Source of the DNA: an uncultured Ectothiorhodospiraceae bacterium
Lineage (GTDB): Bacteria; Pseudomonadota; Gammaproteobacteria; Nitrococcales; Nitrococcaceae
Direction: 5' to 3'
Assembly: GCA_913057145.1 (NCBI GenBank)
Contig: CAJXNJ010000003.1
Coordinates: 25,831 to 89,830 of the forward strand
DNA: 64,000 nt
Shown: positions 19,501-29,396 of the stretch, piece after piece
Numbering within the stretch: the stretch's first letter is position 1
How the letters are laid out: each line of letters starts with the position of its first letter
Translations under genes and position numbers: made by a program
Notes under the pieces: model-generated
Told to the model about the DNA's origin: nothing
Seen by the model: the letters and a program-made list of their open reading frames with translations, nothing else
Databases searched by the model: none

Positions 19501-22500
19501 CTAATGAAAATCTCTTGAGCGGGTCTCCAGGCGGCCGAGCAGGTGGCTGTAATCTTCCAGTCGCCCGGCAACCAGATGACAGACATCACCGCGTCGCTCC
19601 CAGATTCCGACAACGCCCAGCAGTCTGGCACCGATCACCAGACTGCGTTCGCGCTGCGCCAGATCCTTCCAGATGACGACATTGGTACTGCCGCTTTCAT
19701 CTTCCAGGGTCAGGAAGACAACGCCACCCGCAGCCCCCGGTCGCTGACGATTGATGACAAGGCCTGCGCAGCGGGCAATGCGCCGATGTCCTACTGCAGA
19801 CAGCGCACTCGATGGACGGTAGCCCCGACGTTGCAGGTGAGCGCGCAGAAACGCCATGGGATGCTCGCCAAGTGTCAGCCCCATGCTGCGATAGTCACTG
19901 ACGAGATCATCGGCCTTGGACGGGGCAGGCAGTGTATGAGCGCTGTCCTGATGCGGGGCTTGCTCCAGTAGCGGGCCATTGGCCTCGACGCCCAGCACCT
20001 GCCACCAGGCCTGGTGGCGATGACCGCCAAGGCTGCTGAGGGCGCCGGCATCGGCCAGCGCGCGCAAGTGGCTGCGGTCGAGCCCCGCTCGTCGAGCCAT
20101 GGTCGCGACATCGTGAAAAGGCCCTTGTTGGTCGCGGCTGGTGCTGATGCGCTTGGCAGCGGTCTCACCCAGTCCACGAATCAAGCGCATGCCAAGCCGC
20201 AGCGCATGCTGATGGGGGCGAGCCGGGTCGTGCTCCAGTGTGCAGTCCCAGTCGCTCTCACAGACATCGACGCCACGGACTTCAACGCCATGGGCGCGCG
20301 CATCGCGAACCAACTGAGCCGGCGCATAAAAGCCCATGGGTTGGCTGTTGAGCAGGGCGCAGACGAAAACAGCCGGGTAGTGATGCTTAATCCATGCCGA
20401 GACATAAACCAGTAAAGCAAAGCTCGCCGCGTGAGATTCGGGAAATCCGTACTCTCCGAATCCGCAGATCTGCTCGAAGAGGCGTTCGGCGAAAGCGGGT
20501 GAATAGCCGCGCTCAGCCATGCCCTGGAGCAGTCGCTCACGAAAGGGTCCCAGACCCCCGCGTTTTTTCCATGCGGCCATGGCCCGGCGCAGTTGATCGG
20601 CCTCACCGGGCGAGAAGCCGGCCGCCACGATGGCAAGCTGCATGACCTGTTCCTGGAAGATTGGCACGCCGAGAGTGCGCTCCAACACCCCGCGTACGGC
20701 ATCGCTGGGATAATCGATGGCTTCCTCGCCATTACGCCGACGCAGGTAGGGATGCACCATATCGCCCTGAATGGGCCCGGGTCGGACGATGGAGATTTCA
20801 ATCACCAGATCATAAAAGCAGCGCGGCCGCAGTCTTGGGAGCATGGCCATTTGTGCCCGTGACTCGACCTGAAACACGCCCATGGTGTCAGCGCGACAGA
20901 GCATGTCGTAGACGCCCGGGTCTTCGGCGGGGATATCGGCAAGCCCCAGACGCCGGCCATGATGCTGTTCAATCAAATCAAAACTGCGACGAATGGCACT
21001 GAGCATGCCCAGAGCCAGACAATCGACTTTGAGTAGGCCCAGTGTCTCGAGATCATCCTTGTCCCATTGAATGATGCTGCGCCCGGCCATGGCGGCATCC
21101 TCTGTGGGCACGAGTTCGCTCAGTGGCCCCTGGCTGATCACGAATCCGCCGACGTGCTGTGAGAGATGCCGGGGGAAGCCGATGATTTCATGCACCAGGC
21201 TCAACAGGCGCTGGATCATGGCGTTGTCAGGGTCAAAGCCGGCTTCCCGCAGACGCTCGGGCGCGATATGCCGGCCATCCCACCATTGCATCGTCCGGGT
21301 CAGCCGTTCGATCTGATCGGTTTCCAGCCCCAGCGCCTTGCCGACATCCCGTAATGCGCTGCGGGGGCGGTAGCAGATGACAGTGGCCGCCAGAGCAGCC
21401 CGATGGCGGCCGTATTTTTGATAAATGTACTGAATGACCTCTTCGCGGCGGTCGTGTTCGAAATCGACGTCAATATCCGGGGGTTCGCGTCGTTCCCGTG
21501 AGATGAAGCGCTCGAACAGAAGGCTTGATCGGACCGGGTCGACAGAGGTGATGCCGAGGCAGTAGCAGACAGCGGAATTGGCCGCCGATCCGCGCCCCTG
21601 ACAGAGAATGCCGCGACTGCGTGCGAAGGCAACGATGTCATGGACGGTGAGAAAATAAGGCTCGTAGGCAAGCTCATGAATTAATGCAAGCTCGTGTTCA
21701 ACCGCTTGCCGCACCCGCTCCGGCATACCCTCGGGCCAGCGCTCACGTCCACCTTGTTCAACCAGCTCGCGCAACCAGCTTGTGGGCGTATGCCCCTCGC
21801 CAATGAGCTCCTCGGGGTATTCATAGCGCAGTTCATCCAGAGAAAAGTGGCAATGACGGGCGATGCGCAGGCTTTCTGCCAGCATCTCGGCCGGATAGAG
21901 GCGGGTGAGTGTGTGGCGCGGACGTAAATGCCCTTCGCCGTTGCTGCTGAGTTCGCCGCTGATTCTCCGCACAGGGGAGCCCTGGCGGATGGCCTGCAGA
22001 GTATCGCGCAGCGCACGTCGGCCCCGTCGGTGCATGGTGACCCCGCCGCTTGCCACGGCCGGCAGACGATAACGCCTGCCCAGTGCCTGACAGTGCGCCA
22101 GCCGCTCCCGGTCATGACCATCGTGTCGGAGTGCACAGGTCACCCAGGCTCTGCCGATGAACGTCTCGGCCACCCAGCTGGCAGCTTCCGGGCTGGTGGT
22201 CGGTTCCACCACCATAAGCGCCAGACATCCGGGTAGTCCGTCCTGCAGGTCTTCACGTGAGAGCCGGTATGCCCCTTTTTTTGCCTGGCTTCGGGCCAGC
22301 GAGATCAAGGCCGAAAGGCGGCCATAAGCACGACGGTCGGGTGCCAGCAGGACGAGATGCAGGCCATCATCGAGGTGAAATTCGCTGCCGATGATCAGCT
22401 GGATGTCTTGTGTCCGGGCTGCTGCATGGGCGCGAACCACACCGGCCAGTGAGCATTCATCGGTTAACGCGATTGCCCGATAGCCAAGCGCTGCGGCCCG

Positions 22501-22590
22501 TCCAACCAGCTCCTCCGGATGAGAGGCGGCGCGCAGAAAGCTGAAATTACTCAGGCAATGCAGTTCGGCATAGTCGGCTGCATCGTTCAT
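19501..22590 (-). CDS. dnaE2: Error-prone DNA polymerase DnaE2 (ImuC)
   Basis: 1029 aa C-family polymerase with N-terminal PHP (YAELHCLSNFSFLRAASHPEELV); next to imuB/imuA. Confidence 0.96.
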   Translation of the reverse strand: MNDAADYAELHCLSNFSFLRAASHPEELVGRAAALGYRAIALTDECSLAGVVRAHAAARTQDIQLIIGSEFHLDDGLHLVLLAPDRRAYGRLSALISLARSQAKKGAYRLSREDLQDGLPGCLALMVVEPTTSPEAASWVAETFIGRAWVTCALRHDGHDRERLAHCQALGRRYRLPAVASGGVTMHRRGRRALRDTLQAIRQGSPVRRISGELSSNGEGHLRPRHTLTRLYPAEMLAESLRIARHCHFSLDELRYEYPEELIGEGHTPTSWLRELVEQGGRERWPEGMPERVRQAVEHELALIHELAYEPYFLTVHDIVAFARSRGILCQGRGSAANSAVCYCLGITSVDPVRSSLLFERFISRERREPPDIDVDFEHDRREEVIQYIYQKYGRHRAALAATVICYRPRSALRDVGKALGLETDQIERLTRTMQWWDGRHIAPERLREAGFDPDNAMIQRLLSLVHEIIGFPRHLSQHVGGFVISQGPLSELVPTEDAAMAGRSIIQWDKDDLETLGLLKVDCLALGMLSAIRRSFDLIEQHHGRRLGLADIPAEDPGVYDMLCRADTMGVFQVESRAQMAMLPRLRPRCFYDLVIEISIVRPGPIQGDMVHPYLRRRNGEEAIDYPSDAVRGVLERTLGVPIFQEQVMQLAIVAAGFSPGEADQLRRAMAAWKKRGGLGPFRERLLQGMAERGYSPAFAERLFEQICGFGEYGFPESHAASFALLVYVSAWIKHHYPAVFVCALLNSQPMGFYAPAQLVRDARAHGVEVRGVDVCESDWDCTLEHDPARPHQHALRLGMRLIRGLGETAAKRISTSRDQQGPFHDVATMARRAGLDRSHLRALADAGALSSLGGHRHQAWWQVLGVEANGPLLEQAPHQDSAHTLPAPSKADDLVSDYRSMGLTLGEHPMAFLRAHLQRRGYRPSSALSAVGHRRIARCAGLVINRQRPGAAGGVVFLTLEDESGSTNVVIWKDLAQRERSLVIGARLLGVVGIWERRGDVCHLVAGRLEDYSHLLGRLETRSRDFH

Positions 22591-22592
22591 GA

Positions 22593-24065
22593 TCAGGCAA
22601 AGATTCCATGCAGATACCAGCTTCGCTCGCCACGGCGTTCACGAAAAACCCATAATCGCTGGCCCTGGCTGTTGCGTGCCTGATAGTAATCGCGTGCGAT
22701 ATCTCCACCATCCCACCAGCCGCTTTCTATCCGCTCAGGGCCGTTTTCGAGTACCAGCGCACCGTTATAGACGGGCTGTCCCTGCTGACAGTTGAGTTGT
22801 TGGGGCTGAGGTAACAGCCAGAAGGGGCGGTCAGCCGGTGTCCGGGTGTGCCGGTTCTGATGACTCGACAAGGGGGCTTTTTGATGCTGGCCGCTGCCGG
22901 GGCGAATATATTGCCAGGCCCGTTCAGGCCGATGCTCGGCGCACAGAGCCAGCGTTTTGACACGATCGCTGCCAAGGCGATTATCGAGTGTCTCAACCAG
23001 AGGCTCCCAGGCAATGGATGGTTCATGCACGGCATCTTCGGTGATCAGGTCAAGCCGATTGTTGCTCCCCTGCATGGCATACAGACGGCCAGCCTGCAGT
23101 GTTATCCCCGTTATGCCGTCTTTAATGCTGAGTCGCTCCAGTCTGCGCTCGAGCAGCAACCGCATGTGTGCAGCATCACGCCCTGGCCTGAGCAGGCCCA
23201 GCGTGAACGGCAGGGCTTCGCTGCTTTGTTGCGCGAGTGTAAAACGCAGTCGCATGACACCGGCGTCACGCCGGCGCAGGTCGGCACAAAGTCCTTCAAT
23301 GAGCTGTGCCATGCCGGGGTAGAGCTGCTGTACATCGGTAATCGGCTCGAGAAATTCCATCTCACTGCGAAACTGCGCGGGTGGCGTCCAGTCCGCTCGT
23401 GGATCGGGGCGTTCTCCATGCGCTTTCTGCAGCGTGTGTATGAGGGCCTTGCCGAGTCGGCGCAGTGCACCAGCGGTAGGCAACGCGCGAATATCACCGA
23501 TGCAGTGACAGCCAAGGCCTTGTAGTGCTGTGCTTTGTTTGGCATCAAGCGCCAGGACATCCACCGGCAGTGATGCCAGTGCATGATTCAGCTCACTGCG
23601 CTGCATGACGGGTGTCTGTCTGCCGCTGCGCGCCATCAGGCCAGCCGCCGTTGGTGTCGGGGCAATGCCCATCATGACTCGATGGCCGAGTCTGTGGAGT
23701 CCCTGATGGATTTTTTGTCGCAGCGGCTCAAGGCCCTGGAAATAGCGCAGGCTGCCGCCAATCTCAAGTAACAGACCAGAGGGTGGGTCGAGACTGACAC
23801 GGGCGGTGAACTGCCCGGCCCAGGTGGCCAGCTGTTCCAGTCTTTTTTGCTCGTTCTGAATAACCCGGGGGTGATGACGTAAATCTTCGGCCAGTGCATG
23901 GGCGGCGGATGGCGTCATGCCAATTTTAATGCCATGACGACAGGCCTGGCGGTTACAGTCGATGACTGCACCGGCCTCGCTGATAATCAGCGGGCGATCA
24001 CCGGTCTCGGCATCGCCGAATGACTCCACCGGTAAATGAGGCAGGTAGATACATAGCCAGAGCAT
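22593..24065 (-). CDS. imuB: DNA polymerase Y family protein ImuB
   Basis: MLWLCIYLPHLPVESF start, Y-family fold, position between imuA and dnaE2. Confidence 0.93.
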   Translation of the reverse strand: MLWLCIYLPHLPVESFGDAETGDRPLIISEAGAVIDCNRQACRHGIKIGMTPSAAHALAEDLRHHPRVIQNEQKRLEQLATWAGQFTARVSLDPPSGLLLEIGGSLRYFQGLEPLRQKIHQGLHRLGHRVMMGIAPTPTAAGLMARSGRQTPVMQRSELNHALASLPVDVLALDAKQSTALQGLGCHCIGDIRALPTAGALRRLGKALIHTLQKAHGERPDPRADWTPPAQFRSEMEFLEPITDVQQLYPGMAQLIEGLCADLRRRDAGVMRLRFTLAQQSSEALPFTLGLLRPGRDAAHMRLLLERRLERLSIKDGITGITLQAGRLYAMQGSNNRLDLITEDAVHEPSIAWEPLVETLDNRLGSDRVKTLALCAEHRPERAWQYIRPGSGQHQKAPLSSHQNRHTRTPADRPFWLLPQPQQLNCQQGQPVYNGALVLENGPERIESGWWDGGDIARDYYQARNSQGQRLWVFRERRGERSWYLHGIFA

Positions 24066-24101
24066 TGCCGTTGTCCCATTCGCTTGTTCCGGCTAATGCA
24101 C

Positions 24102-24776
24102 TCAAGGCTCAAGCGGCAATGCCTGCTGCTGGCGTACGGGCGAGCCTGCCCAGTGATCCAGGCTGATGCTGCCGGCGGGGGTGCCGCGACATTTGAGGAT
24201 GCGTACATTCAGTCGCTCCCTGCTGCTGTCCTCCAGCATCAGTCGCAGGGCTGCCGGTGAGCGTTGTTGGGCAGCAGTCTGTTCCCTGAAAAGCAGCCCG
24301 AGACTGTCGCCGGCCTCTGCAGCGAGCTGCAGACGGCGCAGGCTGCGCTCATCACATTGTCGCGGCCACAGCAGTACGGCGGCACAGGTGCCGGAGCGCA
24401 GTGCCTGCTCAACAGCCCATAAGCTTTGGCTGGCCTCTCCGGGGTGGACTGTCAGGACGCGTGAGAGATCCAGGCCCTGAGCTGCCAGTGCCGGGGCATA
24501 AGGCAGGAAGGGTGGGGCAACCATGGCAATCCAGCGGCCGCCACGAGAGAGTCTTGCCAGCGCGGGCATCAGTAGCTGTAGTTCTCCCATACCGTGCCGA
24601 CCGTGCAGAATTTCCGTGAGTGCCGCGGGTGGCAGACCACCGCCCGGCAATACGCTATCCAGTGCCGAGAAGCCGGTGGGAATATGCCGCTCTGATGCAT
24701 GATCCCGGGTGCCGCCCTGGTCGGTGGCGCGCCAGATGCCGGGCTGTTCGAGTAGTTGGTCAATGGCCTGTTGCAT
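24102..24776 (-). CDS. imuA: Translesion DNA synthesis-associated protein ImuA
   Basis: HIPTGFSALDSVLPGGGLPPAALTEILHGRHGMGELQLLMPAL; start re-assigned to 24776 (ORF track start 25040 runs into lexA). Confidence 0.92.
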   Translation of the reverse strand: MQQAIDQLLEQPGIWRATDQGGTRDHASERHIPTGFSALDSVLPGGGLPPAALTEILHGRHGMGELQLLMPALARLSRGGRWIAMVAPPFLPYAPALAAQGLDLSRVLTVHPGEASQSLWAVEQALRSGTCAAVLLWPRQCDERSLRRLQLAAEAGDSLGLLFREQTAAQQRSPAALRLMLEDSSRERLNVRILKCRGTPAGSISLDHWAGSPVRQQQALPLEP

Positions 24777-24801
24777 AATGAACCCCTTGTCTCTGGATGC
24801 C

Positions 24802-25422
24802 TTAAAGCCCGGAGCGAATAACACCGACACCGATCCCCTCGATGACCAGTTCGTCCTGACGAAGATCAAGCGTGATGGGATTGAAGTCGGGGTTTTCCGG
24901 GAGCAGCTGTACCTGATGTCCCTGACGCGAAAAGCGCTTGACGGTGACTTCGTCATGCAGACGGGCCACGACAATCTGTCCTTCGCGTGCGTCACTGGTG
25001 CGATGAACCGCCAGCAGGTCGCCATCGAGAATGCCGGCATCGCGCATGCTCATTCCACGAACGCGCAGCAGATAATCCGCACCGGGGGAGAAAAGGCCGG
25101 CGCTGACCTGGTAGTGATGATCGACATGCGCTTCTGCCAGCATCGGGCTGCCTGCTGCTACCCGTCCGATCACCGGCAGTCCGTTTTCTTCTTCGTCCTC
25201 CTCGATGGGCTCCGCGCACAGGCGAATGCCGCGGGAGGCGCCGGGCTGCAGGGTGATGGCGCCTTTTCGTGCCAGCGCCCGCAGATGCTGCTCAGCGGCA
25301 TTGGCTGAGCGAAAACCGAGCGCCTCGGCAATTTCACTGCGCGTGGGCGGATAGCCGCTGCGCTCAATGAAAGCCTGAATCAGATCAAGAATCTGTTGTT
25401 GACGCGGTGTGAGTTGATCCAT
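24802..25422 (-). CDS. lexA: SOS repressor LexA
   Basis: [37 protein letters not shown]; Ala-Gly cleavage site (RVAAGSPML), catalytic Ser (GMSM) and Lys regions; start at 25422. Confidence 0.97.
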   Translation of the reverse strand: MDQLTPRQQQILDLIQAFIERSGYPPTRSEIAEALGFRSANAAEQHLRALARKGAITLQPGASRGIRLCAEPIEEDEEENGLPVIGRVAAGSPMLAEAHVDHHYQVSAGLFSPGADYLLRVRGMSMRDAGILDGDLLAVHRTSDAREGQIVVARLHDEVTVKRFSRQGHQVQLLPENPDFNPITLDLRQDELVIEGIGVGVIRSGL

Positions 25423-25424
25423 GG

Positions 25425-25458
25425 GTGTTAATTTATACAGTACTGTATGGATATGCAA
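25425..25458. promoter_or_regulatory. Putative LexA operator region between lexA and relA
   Basis: GTGTTAATTTATACAG (25425-25440) matches CTGT-N8-ACAG at 7/8 core bases; TACTGTATGGATATGCAATA (25441-25460) matches the E. coli SOS consensus at 16/20; they abut in a perfect 14-bp palindrome ATACAGTACTGTAT (25435-25448). Confidence 0.65.
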
Positions 25459-25484
25459 TAGCTGAAAGCGATAAAATATTGGCT

Positions 25485-27692
25485 ATGGTCCAATCGAGTG
25501 AACAATCAGCCGCCAATCGCCCGGGGGATCAGTCCTTTGGCGATTGGCTCGAGGGTTTGCCGCTGAGCCTGCATGACGCCGAACGCGAGCGGCTTCATGC
25601 AGCCTGGCAATTGGCGGTCGATCAGTATGGCGAGCAGACCCGAACGCTCACTGACCGGCGCATCGATCATGCCCTGAGCGTGGCGGAAATCCTCGCCTCC
25701 CTCGGCCTGGATGCCGACTCTCTGATTGCCGCACTGCTGCACGATTTACCCCTTTGTGATGGTCCGGATGTGGCTGAGATTGCCAGGGTGGCGGGGCGCA
25801 CAGTGGCCGATCTGGTCGAGGGCGGTCTGCGGATGCAGCAGGTCAGTCGCCTGCATGCAGCCGGTCAGGACAGTCATGCCGGTGAGCGTGCCGAAGCCCT
25901 GCGCAAAATGCTGCTGGCCATGGCCCGCGATATTCGTGTGGTGTTTCTGGTCCTCGCGGAGCGATTGCACGACATGCGCCTTTTGCGTGCGCTGCCGCAA
26001 GCCGAACAGCGGCGGATCGCCCGCGAGACCCTCGATCTTTACGCCCCGCTCGCCAACCGTCTGGGTATCTGGCAGATCAAATGGGAGCTTGAGGATCTTG
26101 CTTTCCGCCATCTCGAGCCCGAGTCGTATCAGCGCATCGCCCGGCTGCTCTCCGAGAAGCGGGTCGATCGCGAGCGTTTTATCGAATCCATGCGTGAGCG
26201 TATCGCCTCAGCCCTGGATGCTGCGGGTATTGCTGCCGAGGTCACCGGCCGGCCCAAGCACATCTACAGCATCTACCGGAAGATGCAGCGCAAGGGCCTG
26301 GGTTTTGATGAACTCTATGATCTGCGGGCGCTGCGGGTCCTGGTTGAGGACATACCGGCCTGTTATGCCGCCCTCGGCGTGGTGCACAGTCTCTGGCAGC
26401 CGATTGCGCGTGAGTTTGATGACTACATCGCAAGCCCCAAGGAAAACGACTATCGCTCGCTGCATACGGCGGTGGTCGGTGATGGCGGTCGGGCGGTGGA
26501 GGTCCAGATCCGCACTCATCAGATGCATGAGCAGGCCGAGCTCGGTATTGCAGCCCACTGGCGTTACAAGGAAGGCCGCGGCGAGGATCCGGATTTTGAC
26601 GCCCGTGTGGTCTGGCTGCGTAAATTGCTCGAATCATCGGCGGAGGCCGATGAGGATTTTATTGACCGCTTTCGTGCCGAGGTCTTTCAGGACCGGGTCT
26701 ATGTGATTACCCCACAGGGTGATGTGGTTGATCTGCCCAATGGCGCAACGCCCCTTGATTTTGCCTACAGCATTCACAGCGAAATCGGGCATCGCTGTCG
26801 CGGTGCCCGGGTCAATGGCCGCATCGTGCCGCTGACGCGGGTTCTGCAGACGGGCGATCAGGTCGAGATCATGACCACGCGCAGTGGTACACCCAGTCGC
26901 GATTGGCTCAATCCGGCGCTTGGCTATTTGCACTCCGCCCGGGCCCGTCACAAGGTTCGCGCCTGGTTCCGTCAGCAGGATCACGACAAGAATGTGGAGC
27001 TGGGGCGTGAGCTGCTCTCCCGCGAGCTGCATCGTCTCGGGCTGGAAGGCATTAATCTCGAGCATCTCGCCGAGCGTTCAAAATTCCCCAGGCTGCCGGA
27101 TTTTCTGGCAGCGGTCGGGCGTGGCGATATCAGCGGTGGTCAGATTGCCGGTTTGCTGCGGGACAAGCTGTTGCCGGCAGCCAGCGAGGGTTTTGCGCCG
27201 GCACCGAGTCGCCGTGGCGCGGCTGCCGGGCGCAAACCTGCCGCCGATGACATTCGCATCTACGGGGTGGGCAACCTGCTCACGCGGCTTGCCCGCTGCT
27301 GTCAGCCGGCCCCGGGGGATACCATTGTCGGGTTTATTACCCGCGGTGAGGGCGTCACGATCCATCGTCAGGACTGCCGCAACCTGGCCCGCTTGCAGGA
27401 GAAGTCACCGGAGCGGCTCATTGATGTGAGCTGGAGTGATGAAACCGGTCAGCATTATCCGGTGGACATCACTGTCGAGGCCTATGATCGCCAGGGGCTG
27501 ATCCGCGATATCTCCTCGCTGCTGAACAATGAAGGGATTAACGTGACCGCCGTGAATACCCGGACCGATCCGCAGGATCAGGTGGCGCGCATGACCCTGA
27601 CCGTTGAGATCGGCGATGTCGATCAGCTCAGCCGGGTGATGGAGCGGATTGCCGGGCTGCGCAATATTCGGGATGTGCATCGTGCGAGCTAG
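25485..27692 (+). CDS. relA: RelA/SpoT family (p)ppGpp synthetase, RelA-like
   Basis: Synthetase, TGS and ACT regions (GRPKHIYSIYRKMQRKG, YRSLHTAVVG, VITPQGDVVDLPNGATPLDFAYSIHSEIGHRC); start at 25485. Confidence 0.93.
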   Translation: MVQSSEQSAANRPGDQSFGDWLEGLPLSLHDAERERLHAAWQLAVDQYGEQTRTLTDRRIDHALSVAEILASLGLDADSLIAALLHDLPLCDGPDVAEIARVAGRTVADLVEGGLRMQQVSRLHAAGQDSHAGERAEALRKMLLAMARDIRVVFLVLAERLHDMRLLRALPQAEQRRIARETLDLYAPLANRLGIWQIKWELEDLAFRHLEPESYQRIARLLSEKRVDRERFIESMRERIASALDAAGIAAEVTGRPKHIYSIYRKMQRKGLGFDELYDLRALRVLVEDIPACYAALGVVHSLWQPIAREFDDYIASPKENDYRSLHTAVVGDGGRAVEVQIRTHQMHEQAELGIAAHWRYKEGRGEDPDFDARVVWLRKLLESSAEADEDFIDRFRAEVFQDRVYVITPQGDVVDLPNGATPLDFAYSIHSEIGHRCRGARVNGRIVPLTRVLQTGDQVEIMTTRSGTPSRDWLNPALGYLHSARARHKVRAWFRQQDHDKNVELGRELLSRELHRLGLEGINLEHLAERSKFPRLPDFLAAVGRGDISGGQIAGLLRDKLLPAASEGFAPAPSRRGAAAGRKPAADDIRIYGVGNLLTRLARCCQPAPGDTIVGFITRGEGVTIHRQDCRNLARLQEKSPERLIDVSWSDETGQHYPVDITVEAYDRQGLIRDISSLLNNEGINVTAVNTRTDPQDQVARMTLTVEIGDVDQLSRVMERIAGLRNIRDVHRAS

Positions 27693-29328
27693 GCTGCTGC
27701 TCGCCTTTGGGCTGCTGTGCCTGCCGCCTGCGCTGCCAGCTGCGGAGAAGACCGCGGCGCTGGCAGACTGCGGCCAACCCGGAGTCACCGAACTTGCAGC
27801 GATTCGGGGGTTGGATCAGCCCGCCCTTGCCGAAGGCACGGCGGTGGTCGTCGAGGCCACGGTAACCGCGAGCTTTCCCGGTGATGCGCAGTTGAGCGGC
27901 TTCTATCTTCAACAGGAATTACCCCGGGCAGGTGTTTTTGTTTATGCCCCGGATCTGACTGCCGACACAGCGCCACGGGCCGGTGAACGCTGGCGGGTGC
28001 TGGCGCGCACGGGTCGTTATCGAGGCCGGGTCCAGCTTGAATGGGTTGAGGATCTGCGCCGTTGCGGGGAGTCCCAACCGAGGCCTGCCATCCTTGATCC
28101 GGGCGATCCCGAGGCCTACGCCGTTCATGAAGACCAGCTCGTCACCCTGGATACCCCGTTGGTCGTGGCAGATACCTATGAACTCGGTCGCTACGGCAGT
28201 CTGCGCCTGGCTATAGGGGGACGGGCATTTACGGCAAACAACGGCGTTTCGGCTGGCCGCTTGTTGCCGCTGCGGCTTGATGATGGCAGTTATCGCCGCG
28301 ATCCTCGCCCGGTGCCGCATCTTGGTAATCAGGGCGTTCGGCGTGCCGGCGACCGTTTGCTGGGCGTCACCGGTATTCTCACCCGGGCATTTGGTGCCTG
28401 GAGAATCCATCCGGTCTCCAATCCGGTTTTCTCTCCAGATAATCCGCGCCCTGAAATGCCCGCCGCCGCCGCTGCTGGAGGATTGAGGGTCCTGCAGCTG
28501 AATTTACGCAATTACTTTCTCGATCTGGGCCAGCGCGGTGCGGCCAGTGCCGAGGCACTCACCCGTCAGCGCGCTCGTCTGCGGCAGCTGATCCGGCCCC
28601 TGAGCGCCGATGTGCTGGTATTGCACGAGGTGCAGAATACAGTCGCTGCGGTTGATGATCTGCTGGCGATACTGAATGAAGGCCTGCCTGAAGACCTGCA
28701 TTACCGCGCCGCCCTCGATGCCCGGAGTCCGGCGGCCATTCGCAGTGTCGTGCTCTATCGCGATTCTCAGGCCCGCAAAGTGCGCACCCTCCGGCTGGTG
28801 GATGATGCTCACCCGCGTGACCCTCTAGTGGTTGAATTCATGCAGCCTGATGGGAAGCGCTGGGGAATACTTGCCGCGCATTTCAAGTCGCGCGGTGGCT
28901 GCCCGGACGCCGGCGATACCGATCGGGGCGAGGGGTGCTGGGCGCAACGACGCGAAAGACAATCCGATTCGTTACTTGAGTGGTTATCCGGTCATTCCCT
29001 GCTGCCTGCCGATCATTATCCGATGCTGGTATTGGCCGATTTCAACGCCTATGCCGAGGAAGCAGCGATGCAGACCTGGCATATGGCCGGATTCATGGAT
29101 CTCATTGCCCGGGAGATTCCCGCTGAGCGCCGCTATACCTATATTTACCGCGGGCAGTCCGGCTATCTCGACCACGCCCTGGCAACGCCTGCGATGCGTG
29201 AGTATCTGGCATCCATTGAACTATGGCCGGTTAATGCCGATGAGCCTGCTTATCTGAGCGACGAGGGCAAGGCAATCTGGCGGATATCGGATCATGATCC
29301 GATGGTGATTGATCTGCGGTTGCCTTGA
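27673..29328 (+). CDS. Secreted endonuclease/exonuclease/phosphatase family nuclease (ExeM/NucH-like)
   Basis: Signal-like N-terminus; OB-like N-terminal region, EEP domain (LRVLQLNLRNYF, VLADFNAYAEE, GYLDHALATPAM, ISDHDPMVIDL). Confidence 0.82.
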   Translation: MCIVRARLLLAFGLLCLPPALPAAEKTAALADCGQPGVTELAAIRGLDQPALAEGTAVVVEATVTASFPGDAQLSGFYLQQELPRAGVFVYAPDLTADTAPRAGERWRVLARTGRYRGRVQLEWVEDLRRCGESQPRPAILDPGDPEAYAVHEDQLVTLDTPLVVADTYELGRYGSLRLAIGGRAFTANNGVSAGRLLPLRLDDGSYRRDPRPVPHLGNQGVRRAGDRLLGVTGILTRAFGAWRIHPVSNPVFSPDNPRPEMPAAAAAGGLRVLQLNLRNYFLDLGQRGAASAEALTRQRARLRQLIRPLSADVLVLHEVQNTVAAVDDLLAILNEGLPEDLHYRAALDARSPAAIRSVVLYRDSQARKVRTLRLVDDAHPRDPLVVEFMQPDGKRWGILAAHFKSRGGCPDAGDTDRGEGCWAQRRERQSDSLLEWLSGHSLLPADHYPMLVLADFNAYAEEAAMQTWHMAGFMDLIAREIPAERRYTYIYRGQSGYLDHALATPAMREYLASIELWPVNADEPAYLSDEGKAIWRISDHDPMVIDLRLP

Positions 29329-29396
29329 CATGAGCCGGATGCCGGCTGATAACTTGCCTGCTTATCGAACATCTCGCCGCTAAATCGGAGCCAGTT

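Noticed and set aside
24777-25040. Long N-terminal extension of ImuA in the ORF track
   Set aside because: It overlaps the 3' part of lexA on the same strand in another frame; the ImuA family start fits 24776.
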